Below, piece after piece: positions 22,274-32,571 of a DNA stretch of 64,000 nt (position 1 is the stretch's first letter; each line of letters opens with the position of its first letter). A program made the translations under genes and the position numbers. The stretch is from Sialis fuliginosa. Taxonomy: Eukaryota > Arthropoda > Insecta > Megaloptera > Sialidae. The notes below the pieces were generated by a model. It was not told the origin of the DNA. It worked only from the letters and a program-made list of their open reading frames with translations, and searched no databases. The DNA is taken from the NCBI GenBank assembly GCA_961205875.1, contig OY540816.1:7388701-7452700 (forward strand). Reading direction: 5' to 3'.

Positions 22274-22858
22274 TTTTGCTTCCTCGCATACGAGAAGTTT
22301 TGTGATCGTTTTAGAATGAGACAAAAAAAATGTTCTCCGATTTCAAAATTTTAATTTGATTTATCCGTTTCACGTCAAGACAAACACTTTTCGTTCCGTG
22401 TCTGTCTGTCTGTCCGTCCGTGTGTGTCCGTATGTCCCCTGAATCCTTGTCACACACATAACTCATGAACCACTGAACCGATATTATTGAAACTTGGTCG
22501 GATGGTTGGGTCTGGCTTGAGGATGGTCCCATTTCAAAATCATCAAAATCGTGTGCAAGAGGGAGGGGTGACACCTCAAAATATTTATTTTATCAAGATA
22601 TCTCAAGAACTACACATGTATCGTGAAAATTTTATAGAATATTTTTTATAGAGCATTAAATTTCTTATAATATGGGTCTACTAAGTTTGTTGTAAAATAT
22701 TCTCTTACAAAGATTTATCTCAATTTATTTTAAAAATCGTGTTTTGTTTTTATAAATTGATATTTGCTTGGATATATTAAATGTCATTTTGACGTTTGCA
22801 ACTTTTAGATTTAGATTGAAATTGTCAAAAAATAAAAAATATATGAAAAAATATTCAG
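22274..22858 (-). repeat. Dispersed family L, 5'-truncated copy
   Basis: Inverted. Starts 'ttttgcttcctcgcatac' and runs back through the TCTGTCTG microsatellite, 'gtgcaagagggaggggtg', 'tctcaagaac' and 'gatatttgcttggatat', lacking roughly the first 180 bp. It carries an 87-codon frame (22311-22574) alignable with that at 20454-20702. Confidence 0.72.
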
Positions 22859-23363
22859 TCTAATGAAATATAAATATTTGGTCTAATAAAACTTGGAGAA
22901 TTATTTTAGAATTTTTTTAACATTTCGTACTTTTTTTTGTTTTTGCTCAAATAAAATAAATAGAAAAAGTTTTAAAAAGTTTTTTAAATTTTTTAAACAA
23001 TTCTCCAAGCTTTATTAGACCAAAATAAATATTTTGTGTATCCTGTACTTTTTTTCTAAAGTTTGTGGTTTCTGAAAGTTCAAAATCTCGAATTATTTTG
23101 TTAGATACCTTGGAAAGTTTGAGTTGTTCAAAAAAAAGTTTTCAATGAAAGATTTGTGTTTTTTCCCGTAGATTAAGATTACTAAATAAAAACTACAGGT
23201 TCCTATTTAAAAAAATGATGTTCACCTTCAAATATCCTTGAAGGCCACGTTAAAATAACAAATAAATATTAGTACAACCAAACATTTTTTGGTTGAAACA
23301 TTTTTTTCAAATATACGATGGTTTTGAGATAATCAACTGTAACACTTTAAATGCCCCACCCTG
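22859..23363. mobile_element. Truncated second copy of the 18908 MITE
   Basis: The right half matches 19270-19640 ('ggaaagtttgagttgtt', 'caccttcaaatatcc', 'acaaccaaacatttttt') and ends 'aaatgccccaccctg' at 23363 before TA. The left TIR is missing. The join to family L at about 22858 is abrupt. Confidence 0.65.
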
Positions 23364-23453
23364 TATAGTACGCTGAAATTTAAAACTAGAAAAATGCAGG
23401 AAAATCATAGCTTTATAAATAAATATGTATAAGGTAGGTACGGTTTATATATA

Positions 23454-23750
23454 TGTTAGGAAATATTTTTAAAATAAAACTCCTTTATAAATTTGTAAAA
23501 TAGTATTTAATTATTCAATATTTAAAACATACGCTCGCAAGCAATCTTGCATCCATATACTCTGATAAGCCAATGTGTCTTTCTTTGTGCATCTGCATCT
23601 CAGATCCACTTCACAAAATGTAAACATTATCACCAGGGCTAGGGTGAATAGACTAAACAAACTACTCTTATCTTATATAACATTATGTGTATTGTGTATA
23701 TTATGTACCTATGTATTAAAATAATTTTTTGTATTTAAATATTCTTAACA
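23454..23750 (-). repeat. 3' LTR
   Basis: 297 bp with TG...CA ends (element strand TGTTAAGAAT...CCTAACA). Reads identical to the LTR at 27142-27438. On the element strand the bases just before it are 'gcaggatggccgaat', a weak candidate polypurine tract. Confidence 0.93.
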
Positions 23751-24091
23751 ATTCGGCCATCCTGCATAATATTCGCGTCCTCGCGAATTGTTTTGTGATG
23801 CTCGTCTTTACTCAATCTGGAAAAATACAAACATTTCTCACAGTATCATTACCTTGCGTAAACAGCTTTAGGACAGTTGTAATTTTTTTTTACACAAAAA
23901 TGCCATTCATTTATAGCATGTAATATGAGTACTTGTACTTGAATACAATCAGTAGCATAAGACACACGCGTCTTACATTTACATATTTGATCAGTGCATC
24001 GTAATCAGTAATAATCAAATTTACAACTGAGCAATCGTAATAGAAATGCTCTCTCAACAAATATATACCGAAATATTTTGTTTTGTTTTTC

Positions 24092-24980
24092 AGCAGAAAC
24101 CTGCTCACTTTTCTCAGTTCATTATTTTCTGATTTCATAAGACATATACGAATAAATATAGGTTACGTGTGTGGCCAGTACATCGCAATCCCATACATAC
24201 TCGAATTAGAATGTCTCCCTCAATCAGTTATTTACCAACGTAGCTAGTTCTTTCAACAGCAACTTATTACGTTAACTACTTTACTCGACAGTAATCTGCA
24301 CTTACATCGAAACATTTCATTCAACAACCTACATACTCCGTCGAATAATTATTCTCGGCAGTCACCTGCCCTTACATCGTAGCATTTCACTCATCAGCAA
24401 CCTGTTCTGTTAACTGATCATTCTCAGATCGAAGCTTTTCACTCACAATCAGCAACCTGCCCTGTTAACTGATTCTTCTCGGCAGTAGCCTGCCCTCATA
24501 CCAAAGCATTATATTTACAATCAGCAGCAACCTGCTCTATTAATTAATTATTCTCGGCAGTAACCTGCCCTCATACCGAAGCATTATATTTACAATCAGC
24601 AGCAACCTGCTCTATTAATTAATTAATCTCGGCAGTAGCCTGCCCTCATACCGAAGCATTATATTTACAATCAGCAGCAACCTGCTCTGTTAATTACTTA
24701 TTTCCGGCAGTAACCTGCACTCAAATCGAAGCATTCAAAATTCATTCAGCAGCAACCTGCTATGTTAATTACGTATTCTCGGCAGTAACCTGCACTCAGA
24801 TCGAAAATTCATTCAGCAGCAACCTGCTCTATTAACTAATTATTCTCAGCAGAAATCTGCCCTTACAAAAACATACAGTTCACATTTAGTTCATAAAAAC
24901 TTACAACCTACAAATAGTCTAGCTTTTTCTTTCAGCAGCGACCTGCTATGTTAATTATTTATTCTCGGTAGTAATCTACC
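24092..24980. repeat. Tandem array of ~75-bp units, each with two 5-bp-stem hairpins
   Basis: Between 24357 and 24848 the unit recurs with a 75-bp period (GGCAG at 24481, 24556, 24631, 24706 and 24781; then one 67-bp unit). Less regular copies lie on both sides. Each unit holds two hairpins: AGCAG-caac-CTGCT (e.g. 24523-24536) and GGCAG-taac-CTGCC (e.g. 24556-24569). At 24967-24980 the stem is GGTAG-taat-CTACC, changed on both sides so that pairing is kept. An isolated AGCAG-aaac-CTGCT lies at 24092-24105. Two copies (24706, 24781) have CTGCA and lose the outer pair. The array lies between gag and the 3' LTR of the LTR element. Confidence 0.88.
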
Positions 24981-25889
24981 CTTGCAACTTAGCACTGACT
25001 GCTCATACCTTTTTTTTTTAATTTAGAATACAATTAAGGCATTTCTGTCTTTACCACTGTCCTACAGCTGATAACTGTACATCTTATATTAATTACTTAT
25101 TGCTATCAACTTTCAAACAATTCAACCAAATCTTTTGTATCTCTGATTTCATCCTCAGATTCAGAACTACTGGGTGCACCAGAAATCGGAATCGCTACAA
25201 CAATGTCTCAAACTGTTAATTGCTACAACTGTCTTAAAATGTGTACAAACCTCAAACCATTTTTTTGTTTGTTTTTATATCTACCATTGTCTAAGGCTTT
25301 TATTACATTGTTACATGCATTAAAGTTAAAGTTTCTCATTAACATCCTCACGACGATAAAACATACCAACTCCCCACAAAACCAAATCATCCTTGATGTG
25401 TTATCTCAACATCCTTATTATAATTTAAAATTTTTAAGCTATTTATCTTTCTTTAAAGATCAGCTTACATTACATAACTTTTAATACACACATTTTAAAT
25501 CTCTCAAGACAATTGACAGTTTTGCATATCTATGACACCCAACTACTTTGTAGTACTCCAAAATAACATCTCTCATTCACATACATATGTATATATACAC
25601 ACATATATACATATACATTTTTTTTTCGTCCACATAAATTTCAACTATCAATCTGACCGCTACATGCATTGTTACAAGTACTCACCCTCAAATAAGGTAA
25701 TTCTTCAGTTATCTGAATTTCAGTATAATCATCACCTCGGCTCAACAACTGATTCTCCATGAAATATACACGCACACCGCCTTGGCCCAAAACAATGTTT
25801 TTCCGCAACATACACATTTGTTCCTTTATCATTAACTTTAACAGTTGCTATTACTGATTTTACACCACCAACTTCCACAAGTAATATTA

Positions 25890-26106
25890 ATTATCTTTGA
25901 ACGTTATTTATTGTTTCTTGAGATATTTCACATATATAGTCACATAAATCATCTACAACTTTTAATTGATCACTTTTCAGCCACCACCAATAGTCTGTCA
26001 GTGTTGAACACAGCTTGACCGAAAATAATATCCTCTCTGCCGCCCAACAACAATTAATTTTAACATTTTTTTGTTTGATCACACTTTTCATTCTGTTTTG
26101 ATTCAC
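25890..26106 (-). pseudogene. Possible protease remnant downstream of gag
   Basis: Just beyond and overlapping the end of gag, one frame reads EDIIFGQAVFN (about 26003-26035, minus strand), which resembles the C-terminal part of retroelement aspartic proteases (hydrophobic strand plus a GQ/GR-type motif). The frame is broken within about 30 codons, and the DTG/DSG active-site motif is not seen. A different frame is open for 71 codons over the same DNA and lacks motifs. If it is protease at all, it is a short decayed piece, consistent with loss of pol. Confidence 0.3.
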
Positions 26107-26983
26107 ATTGGGTACTTAAGTGACCTTTTCCGTTACATTTAAAACAATGCAGAATACGTCGCTGGCAATCACGTGCAATGTGACCACTTTTTCCACAATT
26201 ATAACATCGCTTAGTAATATTTGAAAACGAGTTACTCTGTTTCTGCGCGTATGATGGAGTTACACCAGAATCTTCATTTCGTGAACGTTTAACAAAACTC
26301 GAAGACGATGGCTGTTGATGATAATTAGATCGTTTGACAAAACTCGAAGATGGCGATTGGTAATTGTCCATCGGTGCAATAAATCCAGCGTAGAGCTCAT
26401 CAGGTCTCGTGCATTGAAAAGCCCGCGCGTTTGCTTGCAATTCTAAGGGCAATCCTTTAATAATGCACGAAATTGTAGCATCATTATCAAGTCTACACTG
26501 TTGCGTTAGCGATAATTTAGAATGATAATAATGCGTCATCGTTTCCTCAGGACGCTTATCACGAGCTACTAGTTCTTCCAGAATAGTTGCATAATCAGTG
26601 TAGCGAGGAAATGCGAGTGTAATTAGCTCTTTCCATTCCTGCCATGATTTATTATAATCCTCCAATCGATTAAACCAATTTCTTGCAGCTCCCTTTAATT
26701 TATTCTGCATAAAACATATTTTTTCATAATTCGTCCACTTGTGGATCTCTCCAAATTGTTCAATTTTTTGAATCCATGACGTAACAGTCATCGATTCTAC
26801 GTCTGGATCGAAATAAGGTATGATATCACCTTTTATAATGGTCGTATCTCTTTCACTAACAGACGATCCACCACCCAATCTTCGCTTGATTGCAGCATTA
26901 ATCCGTTTTTCAATTTGTTGTTCCAATAATTGCTGATACAACTCCTCTACATTTTCAATTTGATCATTTTCTTGGTCTCCCAT
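26060..26983 (-). CDS. LTR-retrotransposon Gag with two CCHC zinc knuckles
   Basis: Structural capsid/nucleocapsid protein that would assemble virus-like particles and package element RNA in the cytoplasm. The frame is open from an ATG at 27040 (326 codons). I prefer the second Met at 26983 (MGDQEND, 307 residues) because the 19 residues before it look non-coding. Numbered from the upstream Met: an acidic, coiled-coil-like N-terminus (about 20-60), a Retrotrans_gag-type capsid core (about 75-230; WIQKIEQF, GAARNWFNRL, SWQEWKELI, LPLELQANA), a Ser/Gln-rich linker (about 232-275), and two perfect CX2CX4HX4C knuckles at 279-292 and 299-312. The frame has no stop or frameshift. It is the only convincing intact protein-coding frame in the window. 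Expression would start in the 5' LTR at 27142-27438. Confidence 0.93.
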   Translation of the reverse strand: MGDQENDQIENVEELYQQLLEQQIEKRINAAIKRRLGGGSSVSERDTTIIKGDIIPYFDPDVESMTVTSWIQKIEQFGEIHKWTNYEKICFMQNKLKGAARNWFNRLEDYNKSWQEWKELITLAFPRYTDYATILEELVARDKRPEETMTHYYHSKLSLTQQCRLDNDATISCIIKGLPLELQANARAFQCTRPDELYAGFIAPMDNYQSPSSSFVKRSNYHQQPSSSSFVKRSRNEDSGVTPSYAQKQSNSFSNITKRCYNCGKSGHIARDCQRRILHCFKCNGKGHLSTQCESKQNEKCDQTKKC

Positions 26984-27141
26984 ATTTAAGCAGAAATTGA
27001 TACTGTTCAAATATATTTTCACACAGAAAACTTCACACACACAATGTTATTCCTTCAGTTTTTATTTTCGTACAGAAAATTTCAAATTTTACACACAATC
27101 TTCACTATTAGGTACACAGGTACACTATCCCACTTCTGATA

Positions 27142-27438
27142 TGTTAGGAAATATTTTTAAAATAAAACTCCTTTATAAATTTGTAAAATAGTATTTAATT
27201 ATTCAATATTTAAAACATACGCTCGCAAGCAATCTTGCATCCATATACTCTGATAAGCCAATGTGTCTTTCTTTGTGCATCTGCATCTCAGATCCACTTC
27301 ACAAAATGTAAACATTATCACCAGGGCTAGGGTGAATAGACTAAACAAACTACTCTTATCTTATATAACATTATGTGTATTGTGTATATTATGTACCTAT
27401 GTATTAAAATAATTTTTTGTATTTAAATATTCTTAACA
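27142..27438 (-). repeat. 5' LTR
   Basis: 297 bp, reads identical to the 3' LTR. It would contain promoter and polyadenylation signals, but I cannot pinpoint them. On the element strand the bases after it are 'tatcagaagtgggatag', where a primer-binding site should lie. The priming tRNA is not identified. Confidence 0.93.
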
Positions 27439-28181
27439 TATATATACAAGAAACGTATTAATTTGTTGAAGGGTGCTGTAGTTTTGCATTGACTATGAAA
27501 GAGCCGCTCTTTGTGCATATTAAATCTGACTGTATGAGTCATTCATTTAATAGTTATAAAATTGTTTAGAAAAATTTCTCAGTCACTCTAAATATAGAGG
27601 AGATACGCAATGAAACAGAAAGTTCATGAAACGGATAATGTCGGAAACTATCCGAACGAATGAATTAAAATTTTGTTGTTAGTATCAATAAGCTCCACAT
27701 ACTACACCATAAAACATTTTCCAAAATCCATGTGCTGTGTTTGTATTGACAATATAAGTTTTCGTTGTAAAAAACTAAAAAAAATCGTTTTTTGAAAAAG
27801 ATTCCAGATTTTCCAATTGATAATTTGTATAATACTGAATTTTAATAATTAAATTATTCAATAAAGACAATTATCACATATGTCAGGATTATTGGTATAA
27901 GTTTCATGATTCCAGCTATGGCAACCACGTGCGGTCCATTTTAACCAACAGTGTGAAAAATGAGAGAAAAAATCTAATAAAAATATAACCTATCAAGGCC
28001 GCCAATCAATCCATGACAGTTAATTGTTGATAAATTGCTGCTGCAAATTATAAATTAAAAACGCTGTATGCTTACCTTTGTACTAACTACACCCTTAGCA
28101 CGAATCAGTCAAAATTACATCAATAATCACTTATTTACATTTGCGGAAACAAAACAATAACATTCAACTTGTCAAGGAAAA
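27439..28181. other. No gene seen
   Basis: AT-rich spacer between the LTR element and the Foldback-like element. No repeats or coding resemblance recognised. Confidence 0.45.
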
Positions 28182-28205
28182 CAATATAGCAGGTCCATGT
28201 CACTG

Positions 28206-28790
28206 GCACCCCCTTTTTTGAAATTCGAATTTTTTTATATGTAGTTCGTTTGTGCTTCGTTTGTTCACGTTTGTGCAGGAAATCCCGTCGTTTGTGCTTT
28301 AACCCTTTAGGAGATATTCAAAAAAATCAAAGGGGGTGCTGTAGACATGCGAGCACCCCCTTTTTTAAAATTCGATTTTTTTTATATGCAGTTTGTTTGT
28401 GCTTCGTTTGTGCACGTTTGTGCAGGAAATCCCGTCGTTTGTGCTTTAACCCTTTAGGAGATATTCAAAAAAATCAAAGGGGGTGCTGTAGACATGCGAG
28501 CACCCCCTTTTTTGAAATTCGGTATTTTATATATGTAGTTCGTTTGTGCTTCGTTTGTGCACGTTTGTGCAAAAAACCCCGTTGTTTGTGCTTTAACCCT
28601 TTAGGTGGTATTCACAAAAATTTAAGGGGGTGCTGTAGACATGCGAGCACCCCCTTTTTTAAATTCGATTATTTTCTTGCGCAGTTCGTTTGTGCTTCGT
28701 TTGTGCACGTTTGTGCTGAAAATATCATCGTTTTTATTTTAACCCTTTAGAAGCTACTCGTTAAAAACAAACTGTTGATGTGATATAAGC
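28206..28790 (+). repeat. 147-bp tandem units, left arm of element 1
   Basis: GCACCCCC starts at 28206, 28353, 28500 and 28647: a constant 147-bp period, with the last unit decaying near 28760. Unit borders carry AAGGGGGTGC-(13 nt)-GCACCCCCTT hairpins. Inside each unit 'gtttgtgc' recurs about four times around GTGCAC. Because 147 is divisible by three, a 166-codon Cys-rich frame (28250-28750) stays open, repeating a 49-residue motif. I regard it as a by-product of the repeat. Confidence 0.9.
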
Positions 28791-31019
28791 AAATAAGCAT
28801 GTTTAGGTACATTCTCAATGAGTCTACGACGACCAAAGGCTGAATCCCGAAAGGCTAACATGTACAAAAGGCAGACATGGGCAAAAATTAATTAAATTAA
28901 TAATATTATTGAGAAGGGGGGTCTGAAGCAATATCCCCCCCCCTAAAAAAAAAGAAAATAATAATATTGTATTATTTAATTTACTTTAAGGTTATAATTT
29001 TTTTGGGGGAGGGGGCATGTGTTTCATGTGCTCCCAATTTTTTTATCAAAATTTTAATTTGTTTTTATTTGATAAGTTTTATAATTAAAAAATGAAATTT
29101 TAAGTAATAAAATAAAATAATTTTTTTTTTATTATATTATATTTCAATATAATATAATACATACATAGGGATTTCCTAGACGGTAAGAGATAAAGATTCG
29201 CGGTTTAATGAGATGAATTATTTGTAAGGAAGGGGTGAGTATTACTACATCAAAAAATATTAATAATTATATGTGGTGTAGGCGGTATACCCAAAAATCT
29301 GAAAATTCGGAAATTCTTTAAATGGCTATACATTTTTCGTCAAAGTAGATAGGTACTTTTTGATTGCGGTTTCTTAAAGCATTTTTTTGTGTTGGTGTAT
29401 TTATAATTTTGATATCACTTTTAGTTTCCTAGTTACAAGTCCGAAGTAGGCTGTGCTGATACAAAAGAAATGCCAAAATGTAAGTACTGAAGTATCAATG
29501 TAACGTTTGATTAAATTTTTTATTAATTAATACGGATAATACTTATGTAATAAAATTATTTATTTTATTCAAAAAACTATGATAAGTAACAAAATTGAAA
29601 ATACATATAAAAGATAAATGTTCGAAATGTTTTCCATTTTCATACAGGCACAAATCAATTTACCGGCATTTGTTTTGTAATTGTTTTGCATTTATTTTGC
29701 ATTTGTTTGGCCTACTTCGGTGCATAAAAACGTGGTGAAATGGTTACTTTTGTGAAAATTATTGAATATCTCAGAAAGTATGGGGTTTAGACATAAATAT
29801 CCAATATACAAATTGAAAAGGAGAAAAAACCCCATCGAATAGTGAAATAAAAAAAGGGTAGTCACATTTGAAAAAAATGAGTTTTATCATTTTGAAGATT
29901 GCAAAATTTGGTATTTTTTTATGAACTAAATTAAAATTGTTTATTATCAAAATGTTACTCTTTACCTGGACTAACATTATTGCTAAAAAAATTCATCACT
30001 TCAAAAAAAAAACGAGGTCGTTACGATTTTTTATGGTTGAGCCTGAATATGGATTATTTTTCGGGAAAAAAATTCTAATTTGGCAACACTGTCACTAAAT
30101 TAAAAAATGAACAGACGTTAATGTAGAGGTTAAAAAATGACATCGGAAAACATAAAACGTTACAGGATATTCCATTTAAAAAAATCTTTGTTTTAGTTAT
30201 AGCGTAAAAATGGGACACCCTGTATTGTTGAAAATAATTTTACGACGTTGATTTTTTCAAACCAATAATATTATGTACCAAACTTTTTTTTCTATCTCCT
30301 ACGGGAAGTGCGCTATGAAAGCCGTACACGCACTATTGAACTACCCTGTATCCTGTATAGAGAATTTATTACAAACATTTAAGTAGGCTTAAATACGCCA
30401 ATCAATTCTATACAAAGAGTGCTTTAAGAAACCGCAATCAAAAAGTACTTAACTATTTTGAAAAAAGTTATAGCCAGATTTTAGGTATACCACCTAAATA
30501 TTAATATTTCACGTTTATCTTGGATAGAGATAATATAATATAATATAATAATAAAATATAATAATAATACAATATAATAATAATATAATATTATATAATA
30601 ATATCTTTATTGTATTAACGTTATAATTTTTTTTCAGGGGGGGCATGAGGGTCATGTTCCCCCCCATTTTTTTCTTAATGTTAATTTGCTATTATTTTTT
30701 GTTGAGGGAGTATGATCCATAAAAAAACCTATTAAATAAAAGCAAATTAAAATTTAGATAAACAAATTAGGGCCACATGAAGCACATGCCCCCTCCCCCA
30801 AAAAAATTATAACGTTAAAGTAAAATAAATTATACAATATTATTATTTTCTTTTTGTTTGGGGGGGGGGGGATATTGATTCAGACCCCCCCTTCTCAATA
30901 ATATTATTAATTTAATTAATTTTTGCCCATGTCTGCCTTTTGTACATGTTAGCCTTTCGGGATTCTGCCTTTGATCGTCGTAGACTCATTGAGAATGTAC
31001 CTAAACATGCTTATTTGCT

Positions 31020-31600
31020 TATATCACATCAACAGTTTGTTTTTAACGAGTAGCTCCTAAAGGGTTAAGATAAAAACGATGATATTTTCAGCACAAACGT
31101 GCACAAACGAAGCACAAACGAACTGCGCAAGAAAATAATCGAATTTAAAAAAGGGGGTGCTCGCATGTCTACAGCACCCCCTTAAATTTTTGTGAATACC
31201 ACCTAAAGGGTTAAAGCACAAACGACGGGGTTTTATGCACAAACGTGCACAAACGAAGCACAAACGAACTGCATATATAAAATATCGAATTTCAAAAAAG
31301 GGGGTGCTCGCATGTCTACAGCACCCCCTTTGATTTTTTTGAATATCTCCTAAAGGGTTAAAGCACAAACGACGGGATTTCCTGCACAAACGTGCACAAA
31401 CGAAGCACAAACGAACTGCATATAAAAAAAATCGAATTTTAAAAAAGGGGGTGCTCGCATGTCTACAGCACCCCCTTTGATTTTTTTGAATATCTCCTAA
31501 AGGGTTAAAGCACAAACGACGGGATTTCCTGCACAAACGTGCACAAACGAAGCACAAACGAACTGCATATAAAAAAATTCAAATTTCAAAAAAGGGGGTG
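31020..31600 (-). repeat. 147-bp tandem units, right arm of element 1
   Basis: Inverted counterpart of the left-arm array with the same period and hairpins, and the same 166-codon frame on the minus strand (31057-31557). It differs from the left arm at only scattered positions, which suggests recent origin or gene conversion between arms. Confidence 0.9.
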
Positions 31601-31823
31601 CCAGTGACATGGACCTCAATATAGCCGATATGCAATGAAGTTAGGCGCCTATCGCACGGTGTTGTATTTAAGAAATCAGAAAACTACTTTTCGAGATATA
31701 CGGGTGGTCCAATTTACCGAATGGTCCAATATACCATACTTTCCCCTATGTGTGCAATCTACAGCTACAATTGCGAATAGAAAATGATGTTTAATATTTT
31801 TTTTACATATTTATCCTCACTAA

Positions 31824-32563
31824 TAGACTTGTGTAGTTCACGAACGAACTAGTTCAAAAGAGCGCTCCCACTCGAGAACTAGAGGAACTAGTTCGTATGC
31901 GCTCCGCTCGCTCCGCTCTTTTAGTTCAATAGTTCCCGATACACTTCAAATACACTGTTCTAAAAATGAGATTGTACGATTTTTATGTTTAATAATTTAC
32001 GTTTTCAATACTTTATTACCAATTTTGAATTTATTTTAGTAAAAATATATTATATTGAATTTTTTTGTTCAAAAGAATGCAATATGTCTGTCAAACGCAC
32101 GTGATTTTTATATTATGTTATGACAATCAACAAAAAGGAATATCACAGATTTTAGTGAACTTTAAATATATTGCTTAAATTACAATACAATAAATAATGT
32201 ATCATTGAAAATATTTCAAAATTTTCATATATATCGAGGGTTCGATTTAAAAAAAAAGATTATTGCAAATTTATACTTTTAAAAATATCGATCTTGTCTA
32301 TAAATTAATAACGAATTAAAAATTGCAGCAGTTTACATTTCTATTGTTTGATGAAAAAAATAGTAATACGAATATACTAATTAAAAAATTTAATTATACA
32401 TTAAAAATCCAACAATCCAATATATCTAAATCAATAAATTGTCATCATATAGTCCGGAAAAAAGTTCTATGAACTAAAAGAACTAGAAGAACGAACTAGT
32501 TCATTAAAGACCACTGAACTATAATGGAGCGCTCTCTGTCATGAACTAAAATGCCCAACTCTA
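31824..32563. mobile_element. hAT-type MITE, 740 bp
   Basis: Ends TAGACTTG (31824) and 'ccaactcta' (32563; reverse complement TAGAGTTGG). CTCACTAA is duplicated at 31816-31823 and 32564-32571 (the match extends one base further), an 8-bp hAT-like TSD. The arms share 'gaactagttc', 'gagcgctcc' and 'tagttca' sub-repeats in inverted order. The AT-rich centre has no reading frame. Confidence 0.85.
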
Positions 32564-32571
32564 CTCACTAA

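Larger units (their letters stand above)
23454..27438 (-). mobile_element. Gag-only LTR retrotransposon, 3985 bp
   Basis: Two 297-bp direct repeats (23454-23750 and 27142-27438), each TGTTA...TAACA, bound the element. The flanks are TATA-rich (TATA or TATATA on both sides), giving a 4- or 6-bp TSD whose length is ambiguous. Read on the minus strand, the order is 5' LTR (27142-27438), gag (26983-26060), a possible protease scrap, about 2 kb without coding including a hairpin array, and the 3' LTR. Reverse transcriptase, RNase H and integrase are absent. The LTRs read identical base for base, implying recent insertion. Gag type (Retrotrans_gag plus two zinc knuckles) points to Ty3/Gypsy affinity. 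Mobilisation would need enzymes supplied in trans, as for the gag-bearing non-autonomous elements called TR-GAG in plants. Confidence 0.93.
28191..31616. mobile_element. Foldback/MULE-like palindromic element 1, 3426 bp
   Basis: The ends AGGTCCATGTCACTGGCACC (28191) and its inverse ending at 31616 are perfect for at least 24 bp. They are bordered by the perfect 9-bp duplication CAATATAGC (28182-28190, 31617-31625). The arms (about 28191-29060 and 30770-31616) are near-identical inverted copies, and each contains about four 147-bp tandem units. The centre (about 29060-30770) holds a second, weaker inverted pair (29282-29395 with 30415-30500) and AT microsatellites, with no transposase. Long TIRs made of tandem sub-repeats plus a 9-bp TSD match Drosophila Foldback and Mutator-like elements. 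It needs a transposase from elsewhere. Confidence 0.92.

Noticed and set aside
24357..24848. CRISPR-like regular array
   Set aside because: Eukaryotic context inside an LTR element. The units are wholly repeated, without unique spacers between short repeats, and there are no cas genes.
25203..25762. Frames in the LTR element as pol pieces
   Set aside because: They are on the strand opposite to gag and show no reverse-transcriptase, RNase H or integrase motifs.
28206..28790. Satellite DNA or CRISPR interpretation of the 147-bp units
   Set aside because: Only about four units per arm, mirrored in the two arms of an element with termini and TSD, so they belong to a transposon.
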